From Candidatus Goldiibacteriota bacterium (GTDB lineage Bacteria; Oederibacteriota; PGYV01; DYJU01), in NCBI GenBank assembly GCA_938034975.1, contig CALHNI010000010.1:1-61915 (forward strand): a stretch of DNA of 61,915 nt. Reading direction: 5' to 3'. The translations under genes and the position numbers were made by a program. Shown here piece by piece: positions 1 through 6,619 of this stretch (its first letter is position 1; every line of letters starts with the position of its first letter). The notes under the pieces were generated by a model, which worked only from the letters and a program-made list of their open reading frames with translations, was not told where the DNA came from and ran no database searches.

Positions 1-130
1 TTAAAGTGCATTACTTTTATTTACCTGTTTTTTAATTTAAAAATAAGTTCTCTTTTAAAAATTATATTTGTTTATAAACCTTTTTTATATTTCCTTTTTT
101 CCCTTGAAAAACGCTAATGCGTTTTTCAGG
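1..130 (+). repeat. Dispersed hairpin repeat, copy 1 (cut by window start)
   Basis: The core (TGCATTACTTTTATTTACC, then GTTTTTTAATTT) and the downstream TTTGTTTATAAACC block match copies at 35906 and 60817. It ends in hairpin 2, with stem GAAAAACGC, loop TAAT and stem GCGTTTTTC (106-127). Hairpin 1 would lie before the window. The small ORF overlapping it shows no protein features. Confidence 0.8.
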
Positions 131-319
131 TTAACTATAAAAACGTATTTGAAAAAGCGTTTTTTAATAAATTTTTATTTTTATAGCGCATTACTTCTAT
201 TCAACCGCTTTTTATTTAAAATAAAGAACAAGTGTTGTTTCAAATATGTTATTGTTTTTAATAGTATAATTTTTTGTTTTTTTCTCAGTAAATTGTAATT
301 TTTAAATACAATTTTCAGG
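131..319 (+). repeat. Dispersed hairpin repeat, copy 2 (tandem with copy 1)
   Basis: It follows copy 1 directly. A weak hairpin 1 (AAAAACG ... CGTTTTT) lies near 140-166, the core CGCATTACTTCTATTCAACC at 187-206, and AAAGAACAAGTGTTGTTT follows as in copies 7 and 9. It ends with the second hairpin type (AAATTGTAATTT ... AATACAATTTTCAGG) at about 284-319. Confidence 0.7.
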
Positions 320-512
320 ATTCATATTTTAAAAACTTGTATGAAAATGAGATTTTAGTTTAAAAAATATTTTTGCTTTGTTTTATTAAATAAATTATTA
401 TTTTTATAATCTAGTGCTTTTATTCATATTTTTCAATAAAAAATAACATAAAAGTATTATTTTTTTAACAAAATATCTCTTAAAACTTCAATTTTTTACT
501 TTAATATTCAGG
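320..512 (+). repeat. Dispersed hairpin repeat, copy 3 (degenerate)
   Basis: This is a decayed third tandem unit. The core reads AGTGCTTTTATTCAT near 413-427 and the end reads ACTTTAATATTCAGG near 498-512. Together copies 1-3 fill the whole 525 bp before fabH. No gene is visible in the stretch. Confidence 0.45.
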
Positions 513-525
513 TTAGATTTATAAA

Positions 526-1509
526 TTACATTCTAATAACGGCACTGCCCCATGTAAATCCTGCTCCCATTGCTGAAATTGCAATTAAATCTCCTTTTTT
601 AATTTTTCCTTGTTCAACAGCTTCGGCAAGGGCAATTGGAATAGTAGCAGCAGAAGTATTCCCATATTTATCAAGATTTATTATAATCTTTTCATCTGGA
701 ATATTATATTTTTCAGCAATAGCATTAATTATTCTTTTGTTAGCCTGATGAAAAATTAAATAATCTATGTCTGACAATTTAATATTTGCTCTTTTTAAAC
801 TTATTTCAAGAGCTTCATACATCAGTATTATTGCATCTTTAAAAACTTCCTTACCATTCATTTTAATATAAATTGAATCATCATTTAATGTTTCATTTGA
901 AAATTTTTTAAAACTTCCACCTGCTTCAATTAAAAGCAAATTAGCTTTACTTCCATCTGATGAGTTAAAAGTAGATAATATTTTGCTATCATCCTCACTC
1001 TTACTTATAATTACCGCACCAGCACCATCACCGAACAAAACACATGTATTCTTGTCTTTCCAATTTGTTTTTCTTGAAAAAATTTCAGCACCCACCAATA
1101 ATATATTATTATAAAGTCCTGATTGTATCATTATTTTGGCAAGTTCAATTCCATATACAAAACCTGAACAGGCAGCAGAAATATCCAGAGAGGGGATATT
1201 TTTTAAGCCAAGTTTATAAGTAAGTACATTGGCAGTTGCAGGAAAAATATAATCCCCTGTAACAGTTGCAACTAAAACATAATCTATATCATTTTTTTCT
1301 AAACCGGCATTTTTAATTGCTTTAATACTTGCTTTTAATGCCAAATCCGAAGTTACTTCATTATCAGCTGCAATATGTCTTTCTTTTATACCAGTTCTGG
1401 TTGTTATCCATTCATCTAAAGTATCAACTAATTTTTCCAAATCAAAATTAGTAAGAATTTTTTCCGGAACATAAAAACCACAACCAGAAATTTTTGCTTC
1501 TATTTTCAT
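526..1509 (-). CDS. fabH: 3-oxoacyl-ACP synthase III (KAS III)
   Basis: It condenses an acyl-CoA primer with malonyl-ACP to start type II fatty-acid synthesis in the cytoplasm. The 327 residues are the normal family length. The nucleophile cysteine sits in DISAACSGFVYG (about residue 114), the active-site histidine in IFHQANKR and the asparagine in KYGNTSAATIP, so the Cys-His-Asn triad is intact. The ATG overlaps the plsX stop (ATGA type), so translation is probably coupled. It is the last gene of the yceD-rpmF-plsX-fabH operon, a common bacterial order. Nothing looks abnormal and confidence is high. Confidence 0.97.
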   Translation of the reverse strand: MKIEAKISGCGFYVPEKILTNFDLEKLVDTLDEWITTRTGIKERHIAADNEVTSDLALKASIKAIKNAGLEKNDIDYVLVATVTGDYIFPATANVLTYKLGLKNIPSLDISAACSGFVYGIELAKIMIQSGLYNNILLVGAEIFSRKTNWKDKNTCVLFGDGAGAVIISKSEDDSKILSTFNSSDGSKANLLLIEAGGSFKKFSNETLNDDSIYIKMNGKEVFKDAIILMYEALEISLKRANIKLSDIDYLIFHQANKRIINAIAEKYNIPDEKIIINLDKYGNTSAATIPIALAEAVEQGKIKKGDLIAISAMGAGFTWGSAVIRM

Positions 1510-2516
1510 TTTATATCCAAAATTTTTATATTATTTTCAATTTCTTCATTTATATGATGTTTTATAAATTCAGATGCAACTTTTATTGCATTTTTAATTG
1601 CTTTTGGATTGGCTCTTCCATGAGTAATAATAACCGGCTTTTTTATACCAAGTAATAATGCCCCACCATACTCATCATAACTTACCTTTTTTTTAATTTT
1701 ATTAAAAATACTAATCATAAATAAAGCTCCTATTTTTGAAATTAAACCGCCTTCTTTTATTCCTGTTTTAATAAGGTCAATCATAAAATGTGCAATTTCT
1801 TCACCAAATTTTAAAATTGCATTTCCTACAAAACCATCACATACTACAACATCAAAATTACCATTTATTATATCCCTGCCTTCTGCATTACCTTTATAAT
1901 TTAATTTTGTTTTAGTCATTAATTCATTTGATGCTGCTGTTAATTCATTTCCTTTGGCTTCTTCTTCACCGACAGAAAGCAAACCAACTTTTGGATTATT
2001 TATACCGAATATATGTTTTGCATAAAGAGAACCCATAATAGCAAACTGGACAAGATATGATGGTTTACAATCAACAGTTGCACCTGCATCAAGCAAAGCC
2101 GTAAAACCATTTCTGGAAGGTATAGGAGTTAAAATTGCAGGTCTTAAAACCCCTGGGATCCTTCCAATTATTAATAATGATGAAGCAACAACAGCACCTG
2201 TATTCCCTGCGGAAACAAATGCTTCTCCTTTACCATCTTTTATTAAATTAGCAGCTATAGCGATTGAAGAATTAGGTTTTTGTTTTAATGCCTGGGCAGG
2301 ATGTTCAGACATTGTAATTACTTCGTCTGCATTAATTATTTCTATACGATTCATTTCATCTTTTGTCAACCTATTATGAAGCAATTTTTCAATTTCTTCC
2401 TTTTTACCTACAAGTATTATATCTATATCCTTAAAATTTTTAATTGCCTGAATAGTCCCTTCAATTTCAACATACGGAGCATTATCACTACCCATAGCAT
2501 CAAGAACAATTTTCAT
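1506..2516 (-). CDS. plsX: Phosphate acyltransferase PlsX
   Basis: PlsX converts acyl-ACP to acyl-phosphate, the donor for glycerol-3-phosphate acylation by PlsY. The 336 residues start with the family signature IVLDAMGSDNAPYVEIEG and include GFTALLDAGATVDCKP and VVCDGFVGNAILK. Length is normal. It lies between rpmF and fabH, 25 bp after rpmF and overlapping the fabH start, which ties phospholipid and fatty-acid synthesis in one operon. The start is ATG behind a good ribosome-binding site (GGAGGTTTAG). A plus-strand ORF overlapping its 5' part is an antisense shadow. Confidence 0.97.
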   Translation of the reverse strand: MKIVLDAMGSDNAPYVEIEGTIQAIKNFKDIDIILVGKKEEIEKLLHNRLTKDEMNRIEIINADEVITMSEHPAQALKQKPNSSIAIAANLIKDGKGEAFVSAGNTGAVVASSLLIIGRIPGVLRPAILTPIPSRNGFTALLDAGATVDCKPSYLVQFAIMGSLYAKHIFGINNPKVGLLSVGEEEAKGNELTAASNELMTKTKLNYKGNAEGRDIINGNFDVVVCDGFVGNAILKFGEEIAHFMIDLIKTGIKEGGLISKIGALFMISIFNKIKKKVSYDEYGGALLLGIKKPVIITHGRANPKAIKNAIKVASEFIKHHINEEIENNIKILDIK

Positions 2517-2541
2517 CTAAACCTCCGTTTTATAAATCAAA

Positions 2542-2727
2542 CTATACTTCTGTATTTAATATTGCCCTTCCCGCATAATATCCACAATTACCACAAATTC
2601 TATGTGGTAACTTTTTTTGATGACAATTAGGACAATCAACAAGGTTTAGATTCTGAGTAAGTTTCATATTAGCAGCTCTTCTGCTTCTTGATTTTGATTT
2701 TGATGTTTTTCTGGTTAAATTAGCCAT
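2542..2727 (-). CDS. rpmF: Ribosomal protein bL32
   Basis: This 61-residue protein of the large ribosomal subunit begins MANLTRKTSKSKSRSRRAA and carries the CPNC ... CGNCG zinc-binding cysteine set typical of the zinc-containing (C+) form of L32. The C-terminal GYYAGRAIL matches the family. It starts 2 bp after the DUF177 gene, behind AGGAGG. Position between DUF177 and plsX is the usual one. Four cysteines are present, so it is the C+ paralogue; whether a C- paralogue exists elsewhere cannot be seen. Confidence 0.97.
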   Translation of the reverse strand: MANLTRKTSKSKSRSRRAANMKLTQNLNLVDCPNCHQKKLPHRICGNCGYYAGRAILNTEV

Positions 2728-2729
2728 AT

Positions 2730-3236
2730 TTATTCCTCCTTTTTATTTAATATATTAAATTCATTAAAAGGTCTATTTTTAAAATCCTTTTTACAATCAC
2801 ACTTTTCTTTATTTAAATTTTTCCCACAAACAGGACATAAGCCTTTACAATTATCATTGCATAAAGGCTTTACAGGTAATTCAAGTAATAGGGTCTCTCT
2901 TAAATAATCAAAAAGGTCTATTTCATTTTTTTCATAAAAATATACATTATCTTCTTTATCATTTTTACTAAAATTTTCATTTCTTTCAAAAATAGAAGTA
3001 AAATTTGCAGTTATAGGCCAAATAAACTTTTCAAGACACCTGACACAGGTATTTTTTAATTCGCCTGTTATTTTACCCTGAATTATTACTCTGTTGTCTG
3101 TATCTTTTGTAAGTGTAAGGTTAATGGAAAGTTCTTTGTTAATTAATATGTCCTCATCAAAAAAGACATCATTTTCTTTTATTTTAAAAGATACTTCTGT
3201 TTGCTTTGAAAAAGAACTTAAATTTATTTTAAACAT
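2730..3236 (-). CDS. YceD/DUF177 family protein (23S rRNA accumulation protein homologue)
   Basis: It is a 168-residue protein of the DUF177 family, whose E. coli member YceD helps 23S rRNA accumulate. The N-terminal half is beta-rich and the C-terminal half holds a cysteine cluster: CVRC near the middle, then CNDNCKGLCPVCGKN and CDCKKDF, which probably bind zinc. Position directly before rpmF is the conserved one. It is the first gene of the operon; a sigma-70 type promoter lies at 3277-3305. Exact molecular function in this organism is inferred only from family and context. Confidence 0.9.
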   Translation of the reverse strand: MFKINLSSFSKQTEVSFKIKENDVFFDEDILINKELSINLTLTKDTDNRVIIQGKITGELKNTCVRCLEKFIWPITANFTSIFERNENFSKNDKEDNVYFYEKNEIDLFDYLRETLLLELPVKPLCNDNCKGLCPVCGKNLNKEKCDCKKDFKNRPFNEFNILNKKEE

Positions 3237-3276
3237 TTTAACACCTGTATTATATTAAAGCATAAAAAACGAATTG

Positions 3277-3305
3277 ATTTTACACTATTGAAAAAATTAT
3301 GTCAA
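3277..3305 (-). promoter_or_regulatory. Sigma-70 type promoter of the yceD-rpmF-plsX-fabH operon
   Basis: On the minus strand the -35 box TTGACA (3300-3305) is followed by 17 bp and TAAAAT (3277-3282), with TG just before the -10. The start codon at 3236 is about 35 nt past the expected start site. Repeat copy 4 begins 14 bp upstream of the -35. Confidence 0.7.
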
Positions 3306-3319
3306 ATATTTTTTTGAAT

Positions 3320-3505
3320 CCTGAAAATTGTATTAAAAGATTGTAATTTTCAGGAGAAAAAATACAAAAATTATATAATATTTATTATTTAAAAAATTAA
3401 ATATTCACTTTCATTTTATTTTAATTTTAAAAAACGGGCGAATAAAAATATTGCATTATAAAAAATAAAAATCTATTAAATAAAAATACGCCTTTTACTT
3501 ACGGT
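3320..3505 (-). repeat. Dispersed hairpin repeat, copy 4 (reverse orientation)
   Basis: It starts with hairpin 2 (CCTGAAAATT ... AATTTTCAGG, 3320-3354). The core on the minus strand reads TTTTTATTCGCCCGTTTTTT (about 3430-3450). No clear hairpin 1 remains at the far end. It fills the divergent gap between yceD and the transketolase operon. Confidence 0.7.
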
Positions 3506-3542
3506 TGAATAATCTTTTTATTAATTATTTACAAAAAATTTC

Positions 3543-3570
3543 TTGAATTTTTTTTATAAAATTGTAAACT
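3543..3570 (+). promoter_or_regulatory. Possible promoter of the transketolase/RuBisCO-like operon
   Basis: TTGAAT (3543-3548), a 16 bp spacer and TAAACT (3565-3570) precede the ribosome-binding site AAGGAG (3581-3586) and the TTG start at 3593. Both boxes match consensus at only four of six positions, so this is a moderate guess. Confidence 0.4.
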
Positions 3571-3592
3571 AAAATGCCAAAAGGAGTTAAAA

Positions 3593-4492
3593 TTGAATAT
3601 AAATAAAATCCAAAAAATAGCAAATAAAATACGCAAAAGAGTTCTTGACTTTACCTTAAAAAATAATGGTGGTTATTTAAGTCAGGCATGCTCTTCTGCT
3701 GAAATTTTTGCTTGTCTTTATACAAAAATTATGAAATTAAAACCCTTTAAAAAACCTTTAATGCCAGAGCCATTTAATGGGGTTCCTTCTACTAAAAATA
3801 AAAAATATATTCCGGGTTATTATTTCACCAGTCCACACGAATCTAATTTAGACAGATTTATTTTGTCTCCTACGCATTACTCCCTTGTTTTATACGCTAC
3901 CTTAATTGAAACAGGCAGATTAGATGAAAAATCTCTTGAATTTTTCAATAAAGATGGTTCATCACTTGAAATGATAGGTGCAGAACATTCACCTGGAATG
4001 GAAGTTATGACTGGTTCTTTAGGACAGGGATTAAGCCAGGCAGTGGGCATGGCACTAGGACGAAAATTTAAAAAGGAAAAAGGCAAAATATGGGTATTAA
4101 TGTCAGATGGCGAATTTCAAATTGGTATGGTATGGGAATCTTTCCAATTCATGAGCCATTATAAGCTTGATAATATTATTATTTTGATTGATTTTAATAA
4201 AAATCAATGTGACGGACCTGTTAAAACGGTTATGCAGATTGAACCTTTGCGCAATAAATTGATTTCCTTTGGCGCAAAAGTTATATCAATTAATGGACAT
4301 AATATAAAAGAATTATTGAAAGCATCAAAAGTTAAGCATATAAATAAACCACTTGTCATTTTATGTCATACTGATGCCTGCAAAGGTATAAATGAATTAA
4401 GAAAAAAAGAAAAATTGCATTATATACGATTTAAAAATGAAGAAGAAAAAAAACAATATTTATATATACTTAAAAGGTTAGAAAATGAATAA
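3593..4492 (+). CDS. Transketolase, N-terminal (TPP-binding) subunit
   Basis: It is the pyrimidine/TPP half of a two-subunit transketolase, which moves two-carbon ketol units between sugar phosphates. The 299 residues cover only the first domain of a classical 620-670 residue enzyme. Visible motifs are HSPGMEVMTGSLGQGLSQA (about 132-150) and the TPP/metal motif SDGEFQIG ... DFNKNQ (171-205), where the usual GDG is SDG. The start is TTG, chosen because AAGGAG lies 6 bp before it. It overlaps the C-terminal subunit by 8 bp. The insert around residues 45-90 (including YIPGYYFTSPHES) is longer than I expect for a plain split pentose-phosphate enzyme. This may be a specialised subunit like AptA of apulose-4-phosphate transketolase, but that is inference. 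Confidence 0.9.
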   Translation: MNINKIQKIANKIRKRVLDFTLKNNGGYLSQACSSAEIFACLYTKIMKLKPFKKPLMPEPFNGVPSTKNKKYIPGYYFTSPHESNLDRFILSPTHYSLVLYATLIETGRLDEKSLEFFNKDGSSLEMIGAEHSPGMEVMTGSLGQGLSQAVGMALGRKFKKEKGKIWVLMSDGEFQIGMVWESFQFMSHYKLDNIIILIDFNKNQCDGPVKTVMQIEPLRNKLISFGAKVISINGHNIKELLKASKVKHINKPLVILCHTDACKGINELRKKEKLHYIRFKNEEEKKQYLYILKRLENE

Positions 4493-5501
4493 AATAGAAA
4501 AATTATCCTTTGTTCATAGAGAAAATCTTGTAAAATTTGCTAAAAATAAAAAAAATATTCTTGTTCTGACAGCTGATTTAACAGGGTCGTGCGAAGCAGA
4601 CCTTTTTAAAAAAAAATACCCGGAAAGATTTATTTCATGTGGTATATCAGAACAAAATATGCTATCAGTTGCAGGTGGTCTTGCGCGTGAGGGATTTATT
4701 CCATTTGTCCATACATTTGCAGTTTTTATATATAGAAGGGCTTATGACCAGATTGCAATGTCTGTTGCATACCCTAATCTTCCTGTAAAAATGTTCGGGT
4801 TTTTACCAGGTATCACAACACCTGGCGGTGCTACTCATCAGGCAATAGAAGATATTGCTGTTATGAGAGCATTGCCTAATATGACTGTTTTAGAAGTTGG
4901 TGACGCAACAGAAGTTGAAACTGTGCTTGATATTGTCTACTCAATAAAAGGCCCTGTATATATACGAATGTTGCGTGGTGAAATACCAAGAATTTTTGAT
5001 AAAAATTTACCTTTTAAATTAGATACTCCGAGATTATTGAAAAAAGGAAAAGATGTTTTAATAATTTCAAGTGGAATATGCACAGAAGAATCATTGAAAG
5101 CCACAGATCTTTTAAATAAAAATGGTATATCAACCACACTTTTGCATATTTCTACTATGAAACCTTTTAAAAATAAATTTATACCAGACATTTTAAGTTC
5201 GGTCAAATATGGTATAATTACAGTTGAAAATCATACTGTAATAGGTGGTCTTGGAACAATAATTTCTGAAAAAATGGCAGAATTTAAAATAAATAAAAAA
5301 ATTATTAAATTAGGCCTTCAGGATACTTTTGCACATGGAGCAAGTAAAAATTATCTTATGAGAGAATATGGTTTTGATGCATATAATATTATTAAATCAA
5401 CTTATAAATTATTGAAAATCAATGCCCCAATAAACAAATTACAAATTAAAGATTCATACATAAATTATTTTAATAAAAATTTAAAACCGGAAGATTTATG
5501 A
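4485..5501 (+). CDS. Transketolase, C-terminal (pyrimidine-binding and C-terminal domain) subunit
   Basis: This 338-residue partner supplies the pyrimidine-binding domain with the cofactor-activating glutamate in GISEQNMLSVAGGLA (E56), followed by PGGATHQAIED and the C-terminal transketolase domain (VLIISSGICTEESLKA, then VENHTVIGGLG). Together with the preceding gene it makes a full transketolase; the two would form a heterotetramer at the membrane-free cytosol. Its ATG lies inside the end of the first subunit gene and its stop overlaps the next start (ATGA), so all three genes are translationally coupled. The closest described functional type could be an AptB-like subunit or a general split transketolase; sequence alone does not decide. 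Confidence 0.9.
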   Translation: MNKIEKLSFVHRENLVKFAKNKKNILVLTADLTGSCEADLFKKKYPERFISCGISEQNMLSVAGGLAREGFIPFVHTFAVFIYRRAYDQIAMSVAYPNLPVKMFGFLPGITTPGGATHQAIEDIAVMRALPNMTVLEVGDATEVETVLDIVYSIKGPVYIRMLRGEIPRIFDKNLPFKLDTPRLLKKGKDVLIISSGICTEESLKATDLLNKNGISTTLLHISTMKPFKNKFIPDILSSVKYGIITVENHTVIGGLGTIISEKMAEFKINKKIIKLGLQDTFAHGASKNYLMREYGFDAYNIIKSTYKLLKINAPINKLQIKDSYINYFNKNLKPEDL

Positions 5502-6619
5502 AAAAAAATAATTATTTTTATGTTCAATATAGTTTTAATGCAAAAAATTTTATTGAAGCTAAAAAAATTGCTTTTGATATCTGCATTGAACAAACCATTG
5601 AATTCCCTTTTGAATTACTTAAAAATGGTTATATTAAAAAATATTTAATTGGCAAAATTAAGAAATTATTTAAAATAAATAAAAACAGATATTTTACAGA
5701 AATAGCATATAATAATATGCTTGTTGGAACAGACTACACACAATTTTTAAATATAATTTTTGGTAATATTTCTTTAAAAAAAGGTATTAAAGTAGAATCT
5801 TTTGTTATTTCTAATTATCTTAAAAAATTAATAAAAGGACCAAAATTCGGGATTGATGGGATGAGAAAAATTTTAAATGTTTATAATCGCCCTTTAACTT
5901 GTTCAGCAATAAAGCCGGTTGGATTGAATACAAAAAAATTATCGCAAATTGCATATAAATTTGCATTAGGCGGTATAGATATAATTAAAGATGACCACGG
6001 ACTTGCCAATCAGATTTTTGCACCTTTTGAAAAAAGGGTTTATTTTGTTTCAAAAGCAGTTAAAAAAGCAATAAAAAAAACCGGGAAAAAAGTTTTATAT
6101 ACACCAAATATTACAGGTGACAGTGAGAATGAAATAATAAAAAAAGCATATTTTGCAAAAAAATGCGGTGTAGGCGGTGTTGTAATATCAGGATTTTTAA
6201 CAGGAATTCCACTTATAAAAAAGCTAAGTGAAGATAATAATTTTAATCTGCCTATTTTATTTCATCCAGCCTTTTCTGGAAGTTATATAACTTCAAAAGA
6301 AAGTGGTTTTTCTTTTTATTCCTTTTTTGGTCAATTACCGAGAACCGTAGGTGCCGATATTGTAATTTTTCCTAATTTTGACAGCAGATTTTCATTTAAA
6401 AAAGATGATTGTAAAAAAATTATCCTTGGTTGTAAATCAAAAATGCTTAATATAAAACCATGCTTACCGGCACCTGGAGGCGGAATAACAATTAATAAAA
6501 TAAAAAATTTAAAAAAATTTTACGGTAATGATGTTGTATTTTTAATGGCCGGCGGATTATTCCATAATTCCGCTGATATTATAAAAAATTGTCAAGAATT
6601 TATAAATTTAATATCTTAA
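5498..6619 (+). CDS. RuBisCO-like protein (form IV), not a carboxylase
   Basis: The 373 residues carry the RuBisCO large-chain fold: GPKFGIDGMRKILNVYNRP (about 113-131), AIKPVG (K139, equivalent to K175), the metal-binding KDDH (164-167, equivalent to K201-D203-E204), FHPAF (H256, like H294), and phosphate-binding PAPGGGI and MAGGL. Compared with true RuBisCO, E204 is His, R295 is Pro, S379 is Gly, and the loop-6 GK is absent, so CO2 fixation is not expected. The Lys-Asp-Asp-His pattern is one I associate with the non-MtnW RuBisCO-like groups (3-oxo-isoapionate-4-phosphate decarboxylase and 5-methylthioribulose-1-phosphate isomerase types). Co-transcription with a split transketolase suggests sugar-phosphate chemistry. 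Its end overlaps the convergent flgK end by 3 bp. Confidence 0.85.
   Translation: MKKNNYFYVQYSFNAKNFIEAKKIAFDICIEQTIEFPFELLKNGYIKKYLIGKIKKLFKINKNRYFTEIAYNNMLVGTDYTQFLNIIFGNISLKKGIKVESFVISNYLKKLIKGPKFGIDGMRKILNVYNRPLTCSAIKPVGLNTKKLSQIAYKFALGGIDIIKDDHGLANQIFAPFEKRVYFVSKAVKKAIKKTGKKVLYTPNITGDSENEIIKKAYFAKKCGVGGVVISGFLTGIPLIKKLSEDNNFNLPILFHPAFSGSYITSKESGFSFYSFFGQLPRTVGADIVIFPNFDSRFSFKKDDCKKIILGCKSKMLNIKPCLPAPGGGITINKIKNLKKFYGNDVVFLMAGGLFHNSADIIKNCQEFINLIS

Noticed and set aside
68-298. A 76-residue plus-strand ORF rich in F, N and L
   Set aside because: It is wholly inside repeat copies 1 and 2, has no ribosome-binding site or recognisable protein features, and its sequence reflects AT-rich repeat DNA.
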